Below, piece by piece: positions 17,476 through 25,482 of a stretch of 64,000 nt of DNA (its first letter is position 1; the number at the start of each line of letters is the position of its first letter). The stretch is taken from NCBI RefSeq assembly GCF_900091845.1, contig NZ_FMCI01000114.1:1-64000 (forward strand). Reading direction: 5' to 3'. The notes beneath the pieces were generated by a model, which saw only the letters and a program-made list of their open reading frames with translations, did no database searches and was not told the DNA's origin. This DNA is from Streptomyces sp. SolWspMP-5a-2. GTDB taxonomy: Bacteria > Actinomycetota > Actinomycetes > Streptomycetales > Streptomycetaceae. A program made the position numbers and the translations under genes.

Positions 17476-18461
17476 CTCACCGCCCCCTTGCGCCGTACCA
17501 GCACCACCAGCACCGGTACGCCCACCAGCGCCGTCATCACCCCGGCCGGGACCTCCGCGGGGGCCCGCACCACGCGGCCCACCACGTCGGCGGCGAGCAG
17601 CAGGCCCGCGCCCAGCAGGGCGGAGAGCGGGAGCACCGCCCGGTACCCGCCCGAGGTCACCAGCCGCCGCGCGAGATGCGGCACCGCGAGGCCCACGAAG
17701 GCGATCGGCCCGGCGGCGGCCACCGCGGCGGCCGTCAGCAGGGTCGCGCCGGACGCGGCCGTCACCCGGACCAGCGCCACCCGGTGGCCGAGCGCGCGCG
17801 CCGTCTCGTCGCCGAGGGCCAGCGCGTCGAGGCCCCGGGCGCAGGCCAGCACCAGGACCGCCCCGGCCAGCAGGAACGGCAGCATCCGGCCGACCGTCCC
17901 GGCGTCCCGCCCGCTCAACGCGCCCACCTGCCAGAACCGGAACTGGTCCAGGGTGGCCGAGCTGGAGGTGAGGACGACGGTGGTGCCGCCCGCCGTCATC
18001 GCGGACAGCGCGGTCCCGGCCAGCGCCAGCTTCACCGGTGACGCCCCGCCCCGGCCGCGCGCGGCGATCCCGTACACCAGGCAGGCGGCGACGACGGCTC
18101 CGGCGAACGCGTACCAGACGTACCCGGCGAAGCCGCTCGCCAGGCCGAGCGCGATGGCGAGGACGACCCCGGCGGCGGCGCCCTGGCTCAGCCCGAGGAT
18201 GCCCGGGTCGGCGAGCGGGTTGCGGGTGACGGCCTGGAGCGCGGCCCCGGCCACGCCGAGCGCGGCGCCCGCCGTCAGCCCGACCTCGGTGCGCGGCAGC
18301 CGCAGCGACCGCACCACCAGCGCGTCCGGTGAACTCCCGTCGTGCAGCAGGGCGTCCAGGACGGCGGCGGGCGGCACGGCGCGGGTGCCGACGGCGAGAC
18401 TGAGCAGGGCGGCGACGGCGACGGCGAGCACCGCCAGCGGCCAGGCGAGGCGCCGGCTCAC
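17472..18461 (-). CDS. Iron-siderophore ABC permease (FecCD family)
   Basis: A 329-residue BtuC-like permease. I chose GTG 18459-18461 (MSRRLAWPLAVLAV), which overlaps the binding-protein stop as GTGA, over the ORF's longer Arg-rich start at 18587. Motifs LRLPRTEVGLTAGAALGVAGAALQAVTRNPLADPGILGLSQGAA and AAGPIAFVGLAVPHLARRLV identify the family. It ends VVLVRRKGAVS and overlaps the next permease by three bases, so the two are translationally coupled and form a heterodimeric channel. Confidence 0.93.
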   Translation of the reverse strand: MSRRLAWPLAVLAVAVAALLSLAVGTRAVPPAAVLDALLHDGSSPDALVVRSLRLPRTEVGLTAGAALGVAGAALQAVTRNPLADPGILGLSQGAAAGVVLAIALGLASGFAGYVWYAFAGAVVAACLVYGIAARGRGGASPVKLALAGTALSAMTAGGTTVVLTSSSATLDQFRFWQVGALSGRDAGTVGRMLPFLLAGAVLVLACARGLDALALGDETARALGHRVALVRVTAASGATLLTAAAVAAAGPIAFVGLAVPHLARRLVTSGGYRAVLPLSALLGAGLLLAADVVGRVVRAPAEVPAGVMTALVGVPVLVVLVRRKGAVS

Positions 18462-19525
18462 GTGCCCAGGTGCTCGGCGAGCTGCCGGACGACGAGGCGG
18501 GCGGCGGTGGGCCCGGCGTTGAGGTACCAGGGGTCGTCGTCGACCTTGACGGCGTGTCCGGCGGTGACCGCCTTCATCGACTTCCACAGCGGCCCGGCCA
18601 GCACGCTCGCCGCGTCGGTCCTGGACGCGTCGCCCTGGACCGAGTAGAAGATCCAGTCGCCGTCGGCGGTGTCGACGCTCTCCGGTCCGATGTCCTGCGA
18701 GATCGCCGTGAACCGCTGGGACGCGGGGCGCGCGAGGCCCATGTCGACGGCGAGGGAGCCGGTGAAGGAGGAGACACCGAACATCCGGGTGCGGTCCGGG
18801 GTGAACCGCACCATGGAGACGGTCGTGCCGCCGAGGCCCGCGCCCTTGTCACCGGCGTCGGTGACGATGTCGTCGAGCAGCTTCCGGGCCGCCTCGCCCT
18901 TGCCGACCGCGTCGCCGACCAGCAGCAGGTCGCGCTTCCAGTTGACGCCGTTGCCCGCGGTGATCACGGTCGGGGCGATCTTCGACAGCTTGGGGTACAG
19001 GTCGCCGAGCGAGTCGTTGGCCAGGATCAGGTCGGGCTCGGCGGCGGCGAGGGTCTCCAGGTTGGGCGCCTGCCGGGTGCCCGCGTCGGTCATCCCGGCG
19101 AGCCGGTCCTTGTACCGCGGGAAGGCGTCGGCGAGGTACCCGGGCACGAGCCCCGCGTTGTCGGCGCGGGTGGTGGCGGCCGGGACGACACCGAGGGAGA
19201 GCAGGTCGTCGAGCTGGCCGGTGCTGAGCGCGGCGATCTTCAGGGGCGCGGAGGTGACGGTGGTGCTGCCCTCGAAGTGCGTGACGGTCCGGGGAAACGT
19301 TCCGTCCTTCGCCTCGCTCGACCCCATCCCGGCGGCCAGGTCGCTGGGCGCGGCGGACGGGCCCTCGTCGGCCCCGATGACCTGGTTCCGTCCGGCGGCG
19401 GCCTTGCCCGAGCCCTCGGTGCCGCTGCCGCCGTCCGAGGACGAGCAGCCGACCAGCAGCCCTCCGGCGACCACGACGGCCAGGCCGGCCTTCACACCCA
19501 CACCACGCACGACGACTCCGATCAT
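18458..19525 (-). CDS. Iron-siderophore ABC binding lipoprotein
   Basis: A 355-residue precursor with signal peptide MIGVVVRGVGVKAGLAVVVAGGLLVGCSSSDGG (lipobox LLVGC). The mature protein is a class III binding protein of the FepB/FhuD type: APLKIAALSTGQLDDLLSLGVVPAATT, LEPDL-like NLETLAAAEPDLILAND, YPKLSKIAPTVIT and the long inter-domain helix region. It delivers ferric siderophore to the two downstream permeases. ATG 19525 lies immediately below an iron box, so the operon should be shut off when iron is plentiful. The TTG at 19537 lies inside the box and is unlikely. No ATP-binding subunit is encoded in this operon. Confidence 0.93.
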   Translation of the reverse strand: MIGVVVRGVGVKAGLAVVVAGGLLVGCSSSDGGSGTEGSGKAAAGRNQVIGADEGPSAAPSDLAAGMGSSEAKDGTFPRTVTHFEGSTTVTSAPLKIAALSTGQLDDLLSLGVVPAATTRADNAGLVPGYLADAFPRYKDRLAGMTDAGTRQAPNLETLAAAEPDLILANDSLGDLYPKLSKIAPTVITAGNGVNWKRDLLLVGDAVGKGEAARKLLDDIVTDAGDKGAGLGGTTVSMVRFTPDRTRMFGVSSFTGSLAVDMGLARPASQRFTAISQDIGPESVDTADGDWIFYSVQGDASRTDAASVLAGPLWKSMKAVTAGHAVKVDDDPWYLNAGPTAARLVVRQLAEHLGT

Positions 19526-19529
19526 TGAA

Positions 19530-19548
19530 TAAGGCAAGCCTTACCTTA
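19530..19548. promoter_or_regulatory. DtxR/DmdR1-type iron box
   Basis: On the minus strand the 19-bp site reads TAAGGTAAGGCTTGCCTTA. It matches 14 of 19 positions of the consensus TTAGGTTAGGCTAACCTAA as I recall it. Its place directly before the siderophore-binding lipoprotein start supports iron-dependent repression by DmdR1. Confidence 0.85.
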
Positions 19549-19616
19549 ACCGGAGCCGCGTGTTCGATTTGTCGGGGGCCGGTGCTCGGCCGGGCGCGCG
19601 GGGTCGCGCGATCCGC

Positions 19617-20366
19617 TCACCGCACCGCGAAGGACTCGCCCGCCCGATGGGACCGCACCCGCACCGACCCGTCCCCGTCCGCCGCCGGACGCACCGAGTG
19701 GGCGCGCCCGAGCCCCGCCACCCGGGCCGTCCCGTCCGCGCCCACCTCCACCAGCGTGTTCTCGTCGACGGCGACCGCGTGCCGGAGCCCGAACCGGGCC
19801 ACGGCCGCGGTGAGCCGGGCCAGGGTGCCCCACTGGGCCGCGTGCACGTCCACCGCGAACGGGACCAGGCCGAGCCCGTCCCGCACCTCGATCTCCGCCA
19901 GGTCCTCGGCGCTGTCCGCCGGGCACACCGGCGTCCCGCCGTCCAGCCACCCGCCGACGACCGCCCGCCGCGCGGCGACGGCGGCCCCGGCCGAGAACCC
20001 GGCGTACGGGAGCCCCGACTCCCGCACCCACCGCCCGACGCCGGAGCCCGCCAGCGCCTCCTGGTAGGCGGGCGTCAGACCGCCGCACACCAGCAGCCCG
20101 TCCAGCCCCCGCGCCCGACCCGCGTCGAACCGCCCGCCCAGCGGCACCGGCAGCGGCACGGGCGCGCAGGAGCCGACCGCGCGCAGGACGGCGTCGTACC
20201 GCGCGAACTGCTCGGCGCCGTCCCCCTCGTCGACCAGCACGCACCCGATCCGCGGCACCCCCGTGCCCCGGGCCGCCCCGGCCGCCCGCAGGAAGGGCCC
20301 GTGGACGGCCGCCGCGGCACCGGGGTCCCAGCCGCCCCCGACCAGGAACACCGGCCCGGCGCTCAC
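19617..20366 (-). CDS. Peptidase S51 / cyanophycinase-like hydrolase
   Basis: A 249-residue cytoplasmic protein of the dipeptidase E/cyanophycinase superfamily. The nucleophile motif is GFSAGAAV with Ser125, preceded by CGGLTPAYQEAL, the equivalent of the GGGNT segment. MSAGPVFLVGGGWDP forms the first strand. A downstream VDVHAAQWGTLARL and the strand AVAVDENTLVEV complete the fold. Family members split aspartyl dipeptides or isoaspartyl bonds. Substrate here is unknown. The GTG start overlaps the DUF4291 stop by four bases (GTGA), showing a two-gene operon. Confidence 0.83.
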   Translation of the reverse strand: MSAGPVFLVGGGWDPGAAAAVHGPFLRAAGAARGTGVPRIGCVLVDEGDGAEQFARYDAVLRAVGSCAPVPLPVPLGGRFDAGRARGLDGLLVCGGLTPAYQEALAGSGVGRWVRESGLPYAGFSAGAAVAARRAVVGGWLDGGTPVCPADSAEDLAEIEVRDGLGLVPFAVDVHAAQWGTLARLTAAVARFGLRHAVAVDENTLVEVGADGTARVAGLGRAHSVRPAADGDGSVRVRSHRAGESFAVR

Positions 20367-20974
20367 GCTCCCGCCTCCGCCCGCGCGCCCAGCCGGGACG
20401 ACACGTCGTCCGGAAGGGGATAGGGGCGTTCGGGCGGCAGCAGCCGGGCCGCCGCGCCGAGGTCGTCGGCGCGGACGCGCGCGTGCACCTCCCGGGCCAG
20501 CGGCGTGACGTCACGGATGCCGACCGTCCACTCGTCGGCGTACCGGCGGACGGCCTCACCGCGGAGCCCGAGCTGCAACGACCGGTACGGCAGCGCCGCC
20601 AGCCGCAGATCGCGCTCGGGGTCCCACTGCACGCGGGCCGGTGAGCGCTTCGACTCCCGCTGCCAGGAGGCGAGATCGGCGTGCACACCGGGCACCCGGC
20701 TCGACAGGCAGGCGTGCCGCAGCGCCCACTCGAACCCCTCCCGGGTGATCTCGACGGCGAGCACGGTCTCCTGCCCCTCCTTGGCGGCCCAGCCGCAGCG
20801 GTACATCATCCAGAGGAAGGACGGCTTGATCCACGTCATCCGCTCCCGCTTCCACGCCGCCGGGAACCGCCCGTCGCGCGCGGCCGGGACGCCGATGTGC
20901 GGCGGGTAGGCCTGATAGACGGTCACGGTGGACCCGGTGCGGACGGCGCGCACCTCGCGCCGGGGTGTCTCCAT
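20363..20974 (-). CDS. DUF4291 family protein
   Basis: 203 residues with the family hallmarks VYQAYPPHIGVPAARDGRF, RERMTWIKPSFLWMMYRCGWAAKEGQE and VLAVEITREGFEWALRHA. It has no signal or membrane segment. DUF4291 proteins have no established biochemical function. The invariant MTWIKPSFLWMM(Y/F)R segment is probably part of a nucleotide- or nucleic-acid-binding pocket (inference). First gene of an operon with the S51 peptidase. Start ATG 20972-20974. Confidence 0.88.
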   Translation of the reverse strand: METPRREVRAVRTGSTVTVYQAYPPHIGVPAARDGRFPAAWKRERMTWIKPSFLWMMYRCGWAAKEGQETVLAVEITREGFEWALRHACLSSRVPGVHADLASWQRESKRSPARVQWDPERDLRLAALPYRSLQLGLRGEAVRRYADEWTVGIRDVTPLAREVHARVRADDLGAAARLLPPERPYPLPDDVSSRLGARAEAGA

Positions 20975-21198
20975 GCCGACCAGGGTGCGGCCGAAGTGCC
21001 CCGCGCGGCCACCGGATTACCGCCGCGGAGCGCGCGCGGGCCGCCCCCGCCGCCGGACGCGGAGCCCCGGCCGCCGGGGCATCGTCCGAGTGGATGTGCG
21101 CGGCGGCCATTGCTGGCTAGAGTCGTCAGGTCACACCTGGTTGTGGGGACAGCCACGGTGGTTTCTGACGGTGAACGTCCGGGGGAGGGCCTGCACGC

Positions 21199-23256
21199 AT
21201 GAGTCGTCGCTCAAGTGGTTCTGTCGGGGTGTGGGCTGACATGCAGCGGCAGCAGCAGCGTCAGCTGGAGGCCGAGGCCAGGCAGCGCAGGCAGCGCGAG
21301 CAACAGGCGCGGGCCTACCAGCGGCGGGCCGCCCAGAGCCACCGCGAGTACCGGCAGGCCGAGGCGCTGCGGCGCACCGAGGAACTGGACGCGCAGGTCG
21401 CCTCCCTGCAAGGGCTCCTCGCCGCCGGGTGCCGCGCCCCCGCCTTCCGCGCCTCCTCCCTGATGAGGCAGCAGCAGGTGCAGCCCTTCGCCCCGGGACC
21501 GCTGGCCCAGCCGGTGCCGATGCCCGTCCTCGCCCACTACCAGGCGCAGGGCGGCTGGACGGCCAACCGGCGGGCCCAGGCCCAGGCCGAGGCGCGGGCC
21601 CGCTTCGAGCGCGACTGGCGGGCGGCCCAGGCCGCGGAGACCCAGCGGCAGCGCCAACTGGCCTCCTACCAGCGGGAGTACCAGCAGTGGGTCGACGGTC
21701 AACTGGCCGAGGTGCGACGGCACAACGCGGGCGTCACCGCGACCACCGAAGGGGTGGCCCGCCGGGACCCCGACTCCGTGGTCGAGTACTTCTCCGCCGC
21801 GCTCTACGCCTCCACCGCCTGGCCCGAGGGCTTCCCGCGCCAGGTGACGGCGGCCTACGACCCGGGCGCCGGGCAACTCGTCCTGGACTGGGAGCTGCCC
21901 GGCTACGACGTCGTCCCCGAGGCCAAGGCGGTCCGCTACCTGTCCACGGCCGACCAGGACAAGGAGACCCCGCGCCCGGTGAGCCAGCGCCGCGCCCTGT
22001 ACCGGGAGGTCCTCGCCCAGTGCGTGCTGCTCGTCCTGCACGAGCTGTTCGCCGCCGACGAGGCGGGCGCCCTGGACTCGGTGACCCTGAACGGCTTCGT
22101 CGACGGGCACGACCCCACGACGGGACGGCCCGGCCAGATCGTCCTCGCCACCGTCATGGCCGCGCGCTCCTCGTTCCGCGAACTGCACCTGGCGCAGGTG
22201 GACGCGGGCAGTTGCCTCGCCGACGCGCTGCACGGACAGCTCTCGGTGCGACCGGACCAGCTCACCCCGGTCCGCCCCAGCAGACGGCCGCAGGACGTCG
22301 GCAACCGCGTCGTCTCGCACGATGACGACGACGAACCCGACCTGCTGGCCATGGACCCGATCGCCTTCGAGAACCTCGTCGCCGACCTCTTCCGCGCGAT
22401 GGGCATGCAGGCGGTGACCACCCAGCGCTCCAACGACGGCGGCGTCGACGTCGACGCCCTCGACCCGGCGCCGATCCGCGGCGGCAAGATCGTCGTCCAG
22501 GTCAAGCGCTACCGCAACACCGTGCCGCCCACCGCGGTGCGCGACCTCTACGGGACCGTGCAGGACGCGGGCGCCAACAAGGGCGTCCTCGTGACGACTT
22601 CGGGGTTCGGGCCCGGCTCGCACACCTTCGCCAACGGCAAGCCGCTCGAACTCATCACCGGCACCGCGCTCGTCGACCTCCTCCACCGGCACGGGCTGCG
22701 CGGGCGGCTCGGCGACGGCCGCCGGGCACCGGCCGCGCCGACCCCCACGGTGCCGGACACCCGGCTGCCGGACGACTACAACGTGCTGGGCATGTCCTGG
22801 ACCGGAGACGTCGCCCTGGACGTCTGCGCCCTCGTCTGCCGCGGCAACCGGGTGCTCAGCGACGACCACTTCGTCTTCTTCAACAACACGCGCACACCGG
22901 ACGGTTCGGTGCGCGCCCTGCCCGCCACCGCCCCGGACCGGGCCGCGATCTGCGTCTCCTTCGACGCCCTGCCCGCCGAGGCCGACCGGCTCGTCCTGGT
23001 GGCGGCCACCGACCCGGAGGCCGACCCGCACGCCGACCTCGCCGGTTTCACGGACGCCTTCATCCGCCTCCTCGACCCGGGGATGACCGAGCTGGGACGC
23101 CTGGAGGTCTCCGACGGCCGGGCCCGCGAGACCGCCCTGGTCCTCGGCTCCTTCCGCCGCAGGGCCAACGGCGACTGGGACTTCGTCCTGGGCGGCAAGG
23201 GCTACGAGTCCGGCCTGGGCCAACTCGTCGAGGACTTCGGCATCGAGGTGGAGTAG
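21199..23256 (+). CDS. Mrr-type restriction nuclease fused to a C-terminal TerD domain
   Basis: 685 residues with three parts. Residues 1-190 are Gln/Arg-rich coiled coil (many RQRQ and EAEAR heptads). About 190-340 is an uncharacterised globular domain (VVEYFSAALYASTAWP, LVLDWELPGYDVVPEAKAVRYL). About 382-485 is an Mrr_cat endonuclease domain with FENLVADLF (Glu391), GGVDVDA (Asp417/Asp419) and VQVKRY (Gln434, Lys436), a complete PD-(D/E)xK set. After a 40-residue linker, 527-685 is a TerD domain: YNVLGMSWTGDVALDVCAL, SDDHFVFFNNTRTPDGSV and a C-terminal FVLGGKGYESGL. TerD domains bind calcium and belong to tellurite/stress and proposed antiviral systems. ATG 21199 has GGAGGGC eight bases upstream. 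It is monocistronic. No methylase is nearby, so it is not a classical restriction pair. Confidence 0.88.
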   Translation: MSRRSSGSVGVWADMQRQQQRQLEAEARQRRQREQQARAYQRRAAQSHREYRQAEALRRTEELDAQVASLQGLLAAGCRAPAFRASSLMRQQQVQPFAPGPLAQPVPMPVLAHYQAQGGWTANRRAQAQAEARARFERDWRAAQAAETQRQRQLASYQREYQQWVDGQLAEVRRHNAGVTATTEGVARRDPDSVVEYFSAALYASTAWPEGFPRQVTAAYDPGAGQLVLDWELPGYDVVPEAKAVRYLSTADQDKETPRPVSQRRALYREVLAQCVLLVLHELFAADEAGALDSVTLNGFVDGHDPTTGRPGQIVLATVMAARSSFRELHLAQVDAGSCLADALHGQLSVRPDQLTPVRPSRRPQDVGNRVVSHDDDDEPDLLAMDPIAFENLVADLFRAMGMQAVTTQRSNDGGVDVDALDPAPIRGGKIVVQVKRYRNTVPPTAVRDLYGTVQDAGANKGVLVTTSGFGPGSHTFANGKPLELITGTALVDLLHRHGLRGRLGDGRRAPAAPTPTVPDTRLPDDYNVLGMSWTGDVALDVCALVCRGNRVLSDDHFVFFNNTRTPDGSVRALPATAPDRAAICVSFDALPAEADRLVLVAATDPEADPHADLAGFTDAFIRLLDPGMTELGRLEVSDGRARETALVLGSFRRRANGDWDFVLGGKGYESGLGQLVEDFGIEVE

Positions 23257-23701
23257 GGGAGCGGAGGGGAGCGACTCGGCGCGGCGCGGTGGGGGAGTGG
23301 CGCGGTGGGGATCGGTGCGGGGCGGTGGGGGAGTGGTGCGGGAGCGGTGTGGTGGGGTGGGAGTGGTGCGGTGGGGGTGGTGCGGCGTGGTGGGAGTCGT
23401 GCGGGAGCGGTGTGGCGTGGTGGGAGTCGTGCGGTGGGCGGTCCCGGCCTCGCGCACACCGGCTCAGCGCCTGGTTCCGGGCCCGGCCCGGCTCGGCCTT
23501 GCTCGGCTTGGCCCTGCCCGGCCTGGCTCTGCCCGGCCCAACTTGGCCTGGCCCGCCCCGCCTAGAGCCCTGCCCCCTGCCCCTGCCCGGCCCAACTTGG
23601 CCTGGCGCGCCGTGCCTAGGGCCCAGCCCCAACCCCTGTCCCTGTCCCGGGGATTCTCCGTACCCGGTGCGTCCGTCGTGGTCCGCGTGTGAGCATGGCG
23701 C
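23257..23701. repeat. 445-bp intergenic region of low-complexity and 54-bp direct repeats
   Basis: The first 200 bases (about 23280-23445) are G-rich degenerate repeats of GTGGTGCGGTGGGAG type. The second part has two imperfect copies of a 54-bp unit (from 23530 and 23584) sharing the exact block TGCCCGGCCCAACTTGGCC and continuing CTAGAGCC/CTAGGGCC. Overlapping frames exist in all directions but have no start signals or conserved features, so I call no gene. It may hold the terminator of the nuclease-TerD gene. Confidence 0.7.
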
Positions 23702-24124
23702 ATGCTCTTCGTCGTCCTCGTCCTGCCCACCGGGCTGGTGCTCGCCGCGATGGTGCTCAAGCTCGTCCTGCACGCCGTGCGGCGGGTGCGCGAAGGGGGA
23801 CGGCCGCGCCTGGCGAGCCCCCGGCCCCTCGCGCTCGTCAGCGGATGCGCCGCCGCCGTCGCGCTCCTGGCCTACAGCCACGCCGACCTCATGTACTCCC
23901 CGGGTCTGTTCCCGGAAGGGACCTGCCTGCTCAGGGCGGGCTACAAGGTCGGGCCGCAGGCGCACAGCGCCTTTCCGCTCAGCACGGTCTGCGAAGGCGT
24001 GGAGATCGTCCCGACCTGGGTCAACCCGACGGTCACCGCACTGCTCGCCCTCGCGGCGGTGACCCTTCTGGCGGTGCCGTTCGCCCACCGGGTGCAGCGG
24101 GCGCGGGGGACGGCGGCGGTCTGA
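23702..24124 (+). CDS. Small two-helix membrane protein, unknown
   Basis: 140 residues. Hydrophobic segments lie at 1-22 (MLFVVLVLPTGLVLAAMVLK), about 44-60 and about 108-126. Between the second and third is an extracytoplasmic loop with two cysteines (GTCLL and STVCEG) that could form a disulfide. The C-terminus is basic (HRVQRARGT). A possible GAGCAT -10 box five bases before ATG 23702 suggests a leaderless transcript. Function not recognised. Confidence 0.65.
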   Translation: MLFVVLVLPTGLVLAAMVLKLVLHAVRRVREGGRPRLASPRPLALVSGCAAAVALLAYSHADLMYSPGLFPEGTCLLRAGYKVGPQAHSAFPLSTVCEGVEIVPTWVNPTVTALLALAAVTLLAVPFAHRVQRARGTAAV

Positions 24125-24176
24125 CCGGCGGCCCGCCCCGCGGCCCCCGCGTCTGGGCAGGCGCCGTCGGTCGTCG

Positions 24177-25295
24177 TCAGTGCGGCAGCGACGCCGGGTT
24201 GCCGCCGTTCGCCTCGTAGCCCGCCACCGCCAGGGCCCGGTACACCGCGAACTCCGCCGCCGGGTCCGGGGACAGGGTCCACGGCAGGGCGCCGACATGG
24301 CCGTCGATGTGCACGAGCTGGCTCATCGCCTCGGACCAGCGCTCCGCGCGGACCAGGAAGAAGACCAGGAGATGGCGGACGTGCGCCAGCATCGGATCGT
24401 CCGCGCGGGCGGCGTGCACCGCGAACAGCGCGCCATGGATCGCCTTGCGCACCACCTCGCTCTGGTAGAACCCGCTGACCAGGTTCACCTCCGGCAGATG
24501 CTCGAAGACCGCGAACAACGGCATCGCGGCCAGCAGGGAACCCTGCGGTGCGCGGGCGGCGGCCGCCTCCGCGAAGGAGTTCGCCAGCTCCCGCGAGCCG
24601 TGCCACTTCTCGCACCAGTAGTGCAGCGCCGCCAGATGCGCCCCCATGTGCGCGGGCGCGCGGTCCAGGATCTTCAGCCAGACCTGCTCGAACTCCTCAC
24701 GCGGGTAGGCCAGTCCGCGCGCCACCGACAGCTCCACGATGTACGGGACCGGGTCACCGGGGGCGAGCAGCGCCGCGTCACCGCACGCGGACCTGGCCTC
24801 CTCCATGATGATCCGGAAGTCGTCGGTGCCCGGTGTCGCCGTCCGCCACGCCTGCTGGACCAGGAACTCCGCGTGCACGGCCGCGCCCCCGGCGTCCTTC
24901 GGCTGCTCGGCGCGCCACACTCGCAGCCACTGCCCGCCCGGCGACTCGTCGACCCCGCCGGGGCGCTGCGCCAGTTCGAGCGAGGCGGCGCCCGCGAACG
25001 CCTGCACGCGCTGCCAGCGCAGCTCGCCCGCCGCCTCGGTGCCCGCCAGCAGCTGGGCGGCGGCCCGGTAGTCCTGGGTGCGCTGCACCAGGTCGAGCAC
25101 GTCCAGCAGGTCCTGGTCGGGGCCCGGCATCCGGACGTCCAGCTCCTCCTGCGGCGTGAAGCCGTAGTTCGCCGGGTCCGCCGCGTCCGGGTGGCCGGGC
25201 GGGACCTGCTCGATCATGCCCCGGCGGCGCCGCATGACCGGCAGCAGCACGAAGCCGATCATGACCAACGCGATCAGGACCCACAGAATCTCCAT
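24177..25295 (-). CDS. Membrane-anchored TPR-like protein, unknown
   Basis: 372 residues. Residues 1-20 (MEILWVLIALVMIGFVLLPV) are a single N-terminal membrane anchor followed by MRRRRG, so the rest is cytoplasmic. The body is all-alpha with repeated helical pairs (QRTQDYRAAAQLLAG, VQAFAGAASLELAQ, WLKILDRAPAHMGAHLAALHYW, FFLVRAERWSEAMSQLVHIDG), like a tetratricopeptide or HEAT array. I chose ATG 25293-25295 instead of upstream starts because the membrane helix then begins at residue 4 and an AACGCT box lies six bases upstream (leaderless). It is divergent from metB. Function not recognised. Confidence 0.75.
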   Translation of the reverse strand: MEILWVLIALVMIGFVLLPVMRRRRGMIEQVPPGHPDAADPANYGFTPQEELDVRMPGPDQDLLDVLDLVQRTQDYRAAAQLLAGTEAAGELRWQRVQAFAGAASLELAQRPGGVDESPGGQWLRVWRAEQPKDAGGAAVHAEFLVQQAWRTATPGTDDFRIIMEEARSACGDAALLAPGDPVPYIVELSVARGLAYPREEFEQVWLKILDRAPAHMGAHLAALHYWCEKWHGSRELANSFAEAAAARAPQGSLLAAMPLFAVFEHLPEVNLVSGFYQSEVVRKAIHGALFAVHAARADDPMLAHVRHLLVFFLVRAERWSEAMSQLVHIDGHVGALPWTLSPDPAAEFAVYRALAVAGYEANGGNPASLPH

Positions 25296-25468
25296 GCGAC
25301 AAGCGTTCCAGACACCGCCGACAATTGGCCAACCCGGTCCCCGAACCTGTGGAAAACTCCGCGCGGGACCCGCCCGGACCCTGGGGACGACCGTCGTCCG
25401 GCGCCCTCCCCGCCCGCGGCGGGTGGCCGGACCTCGCGTGCGGTCCGGCACCACCCTCTCCGGCACAC

Positions 25469-25482
25469 TACGCTCGGTGCCC
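25469..25482 (+). promoter_or_regulatory. Probable metB promoter -10 box
   Basis: TACGCT at 25469-25474 lies eight bases before ATG 25483 with no clear Shine-Dalgarno, suggesting a leaderless or near-leaderless transcript. The 187-base region to the divergent TPR-like gene shows no riboswitch-like fold that I can recognise. Confidence 0.4.

Noticed and set aside
21199..23256. Classical type II/IV restriction-modification locus
   Set aside because: No methylase or specificity subunit next to the nuclease. Type IV action on modified DNA remains possible but cannot be shown here.
23257..23701. Overlapping short frames in the G-rich gap
   Set aside because: No ribosome site, low complexity and frames open on all strands. 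Treated as repeat DNA.
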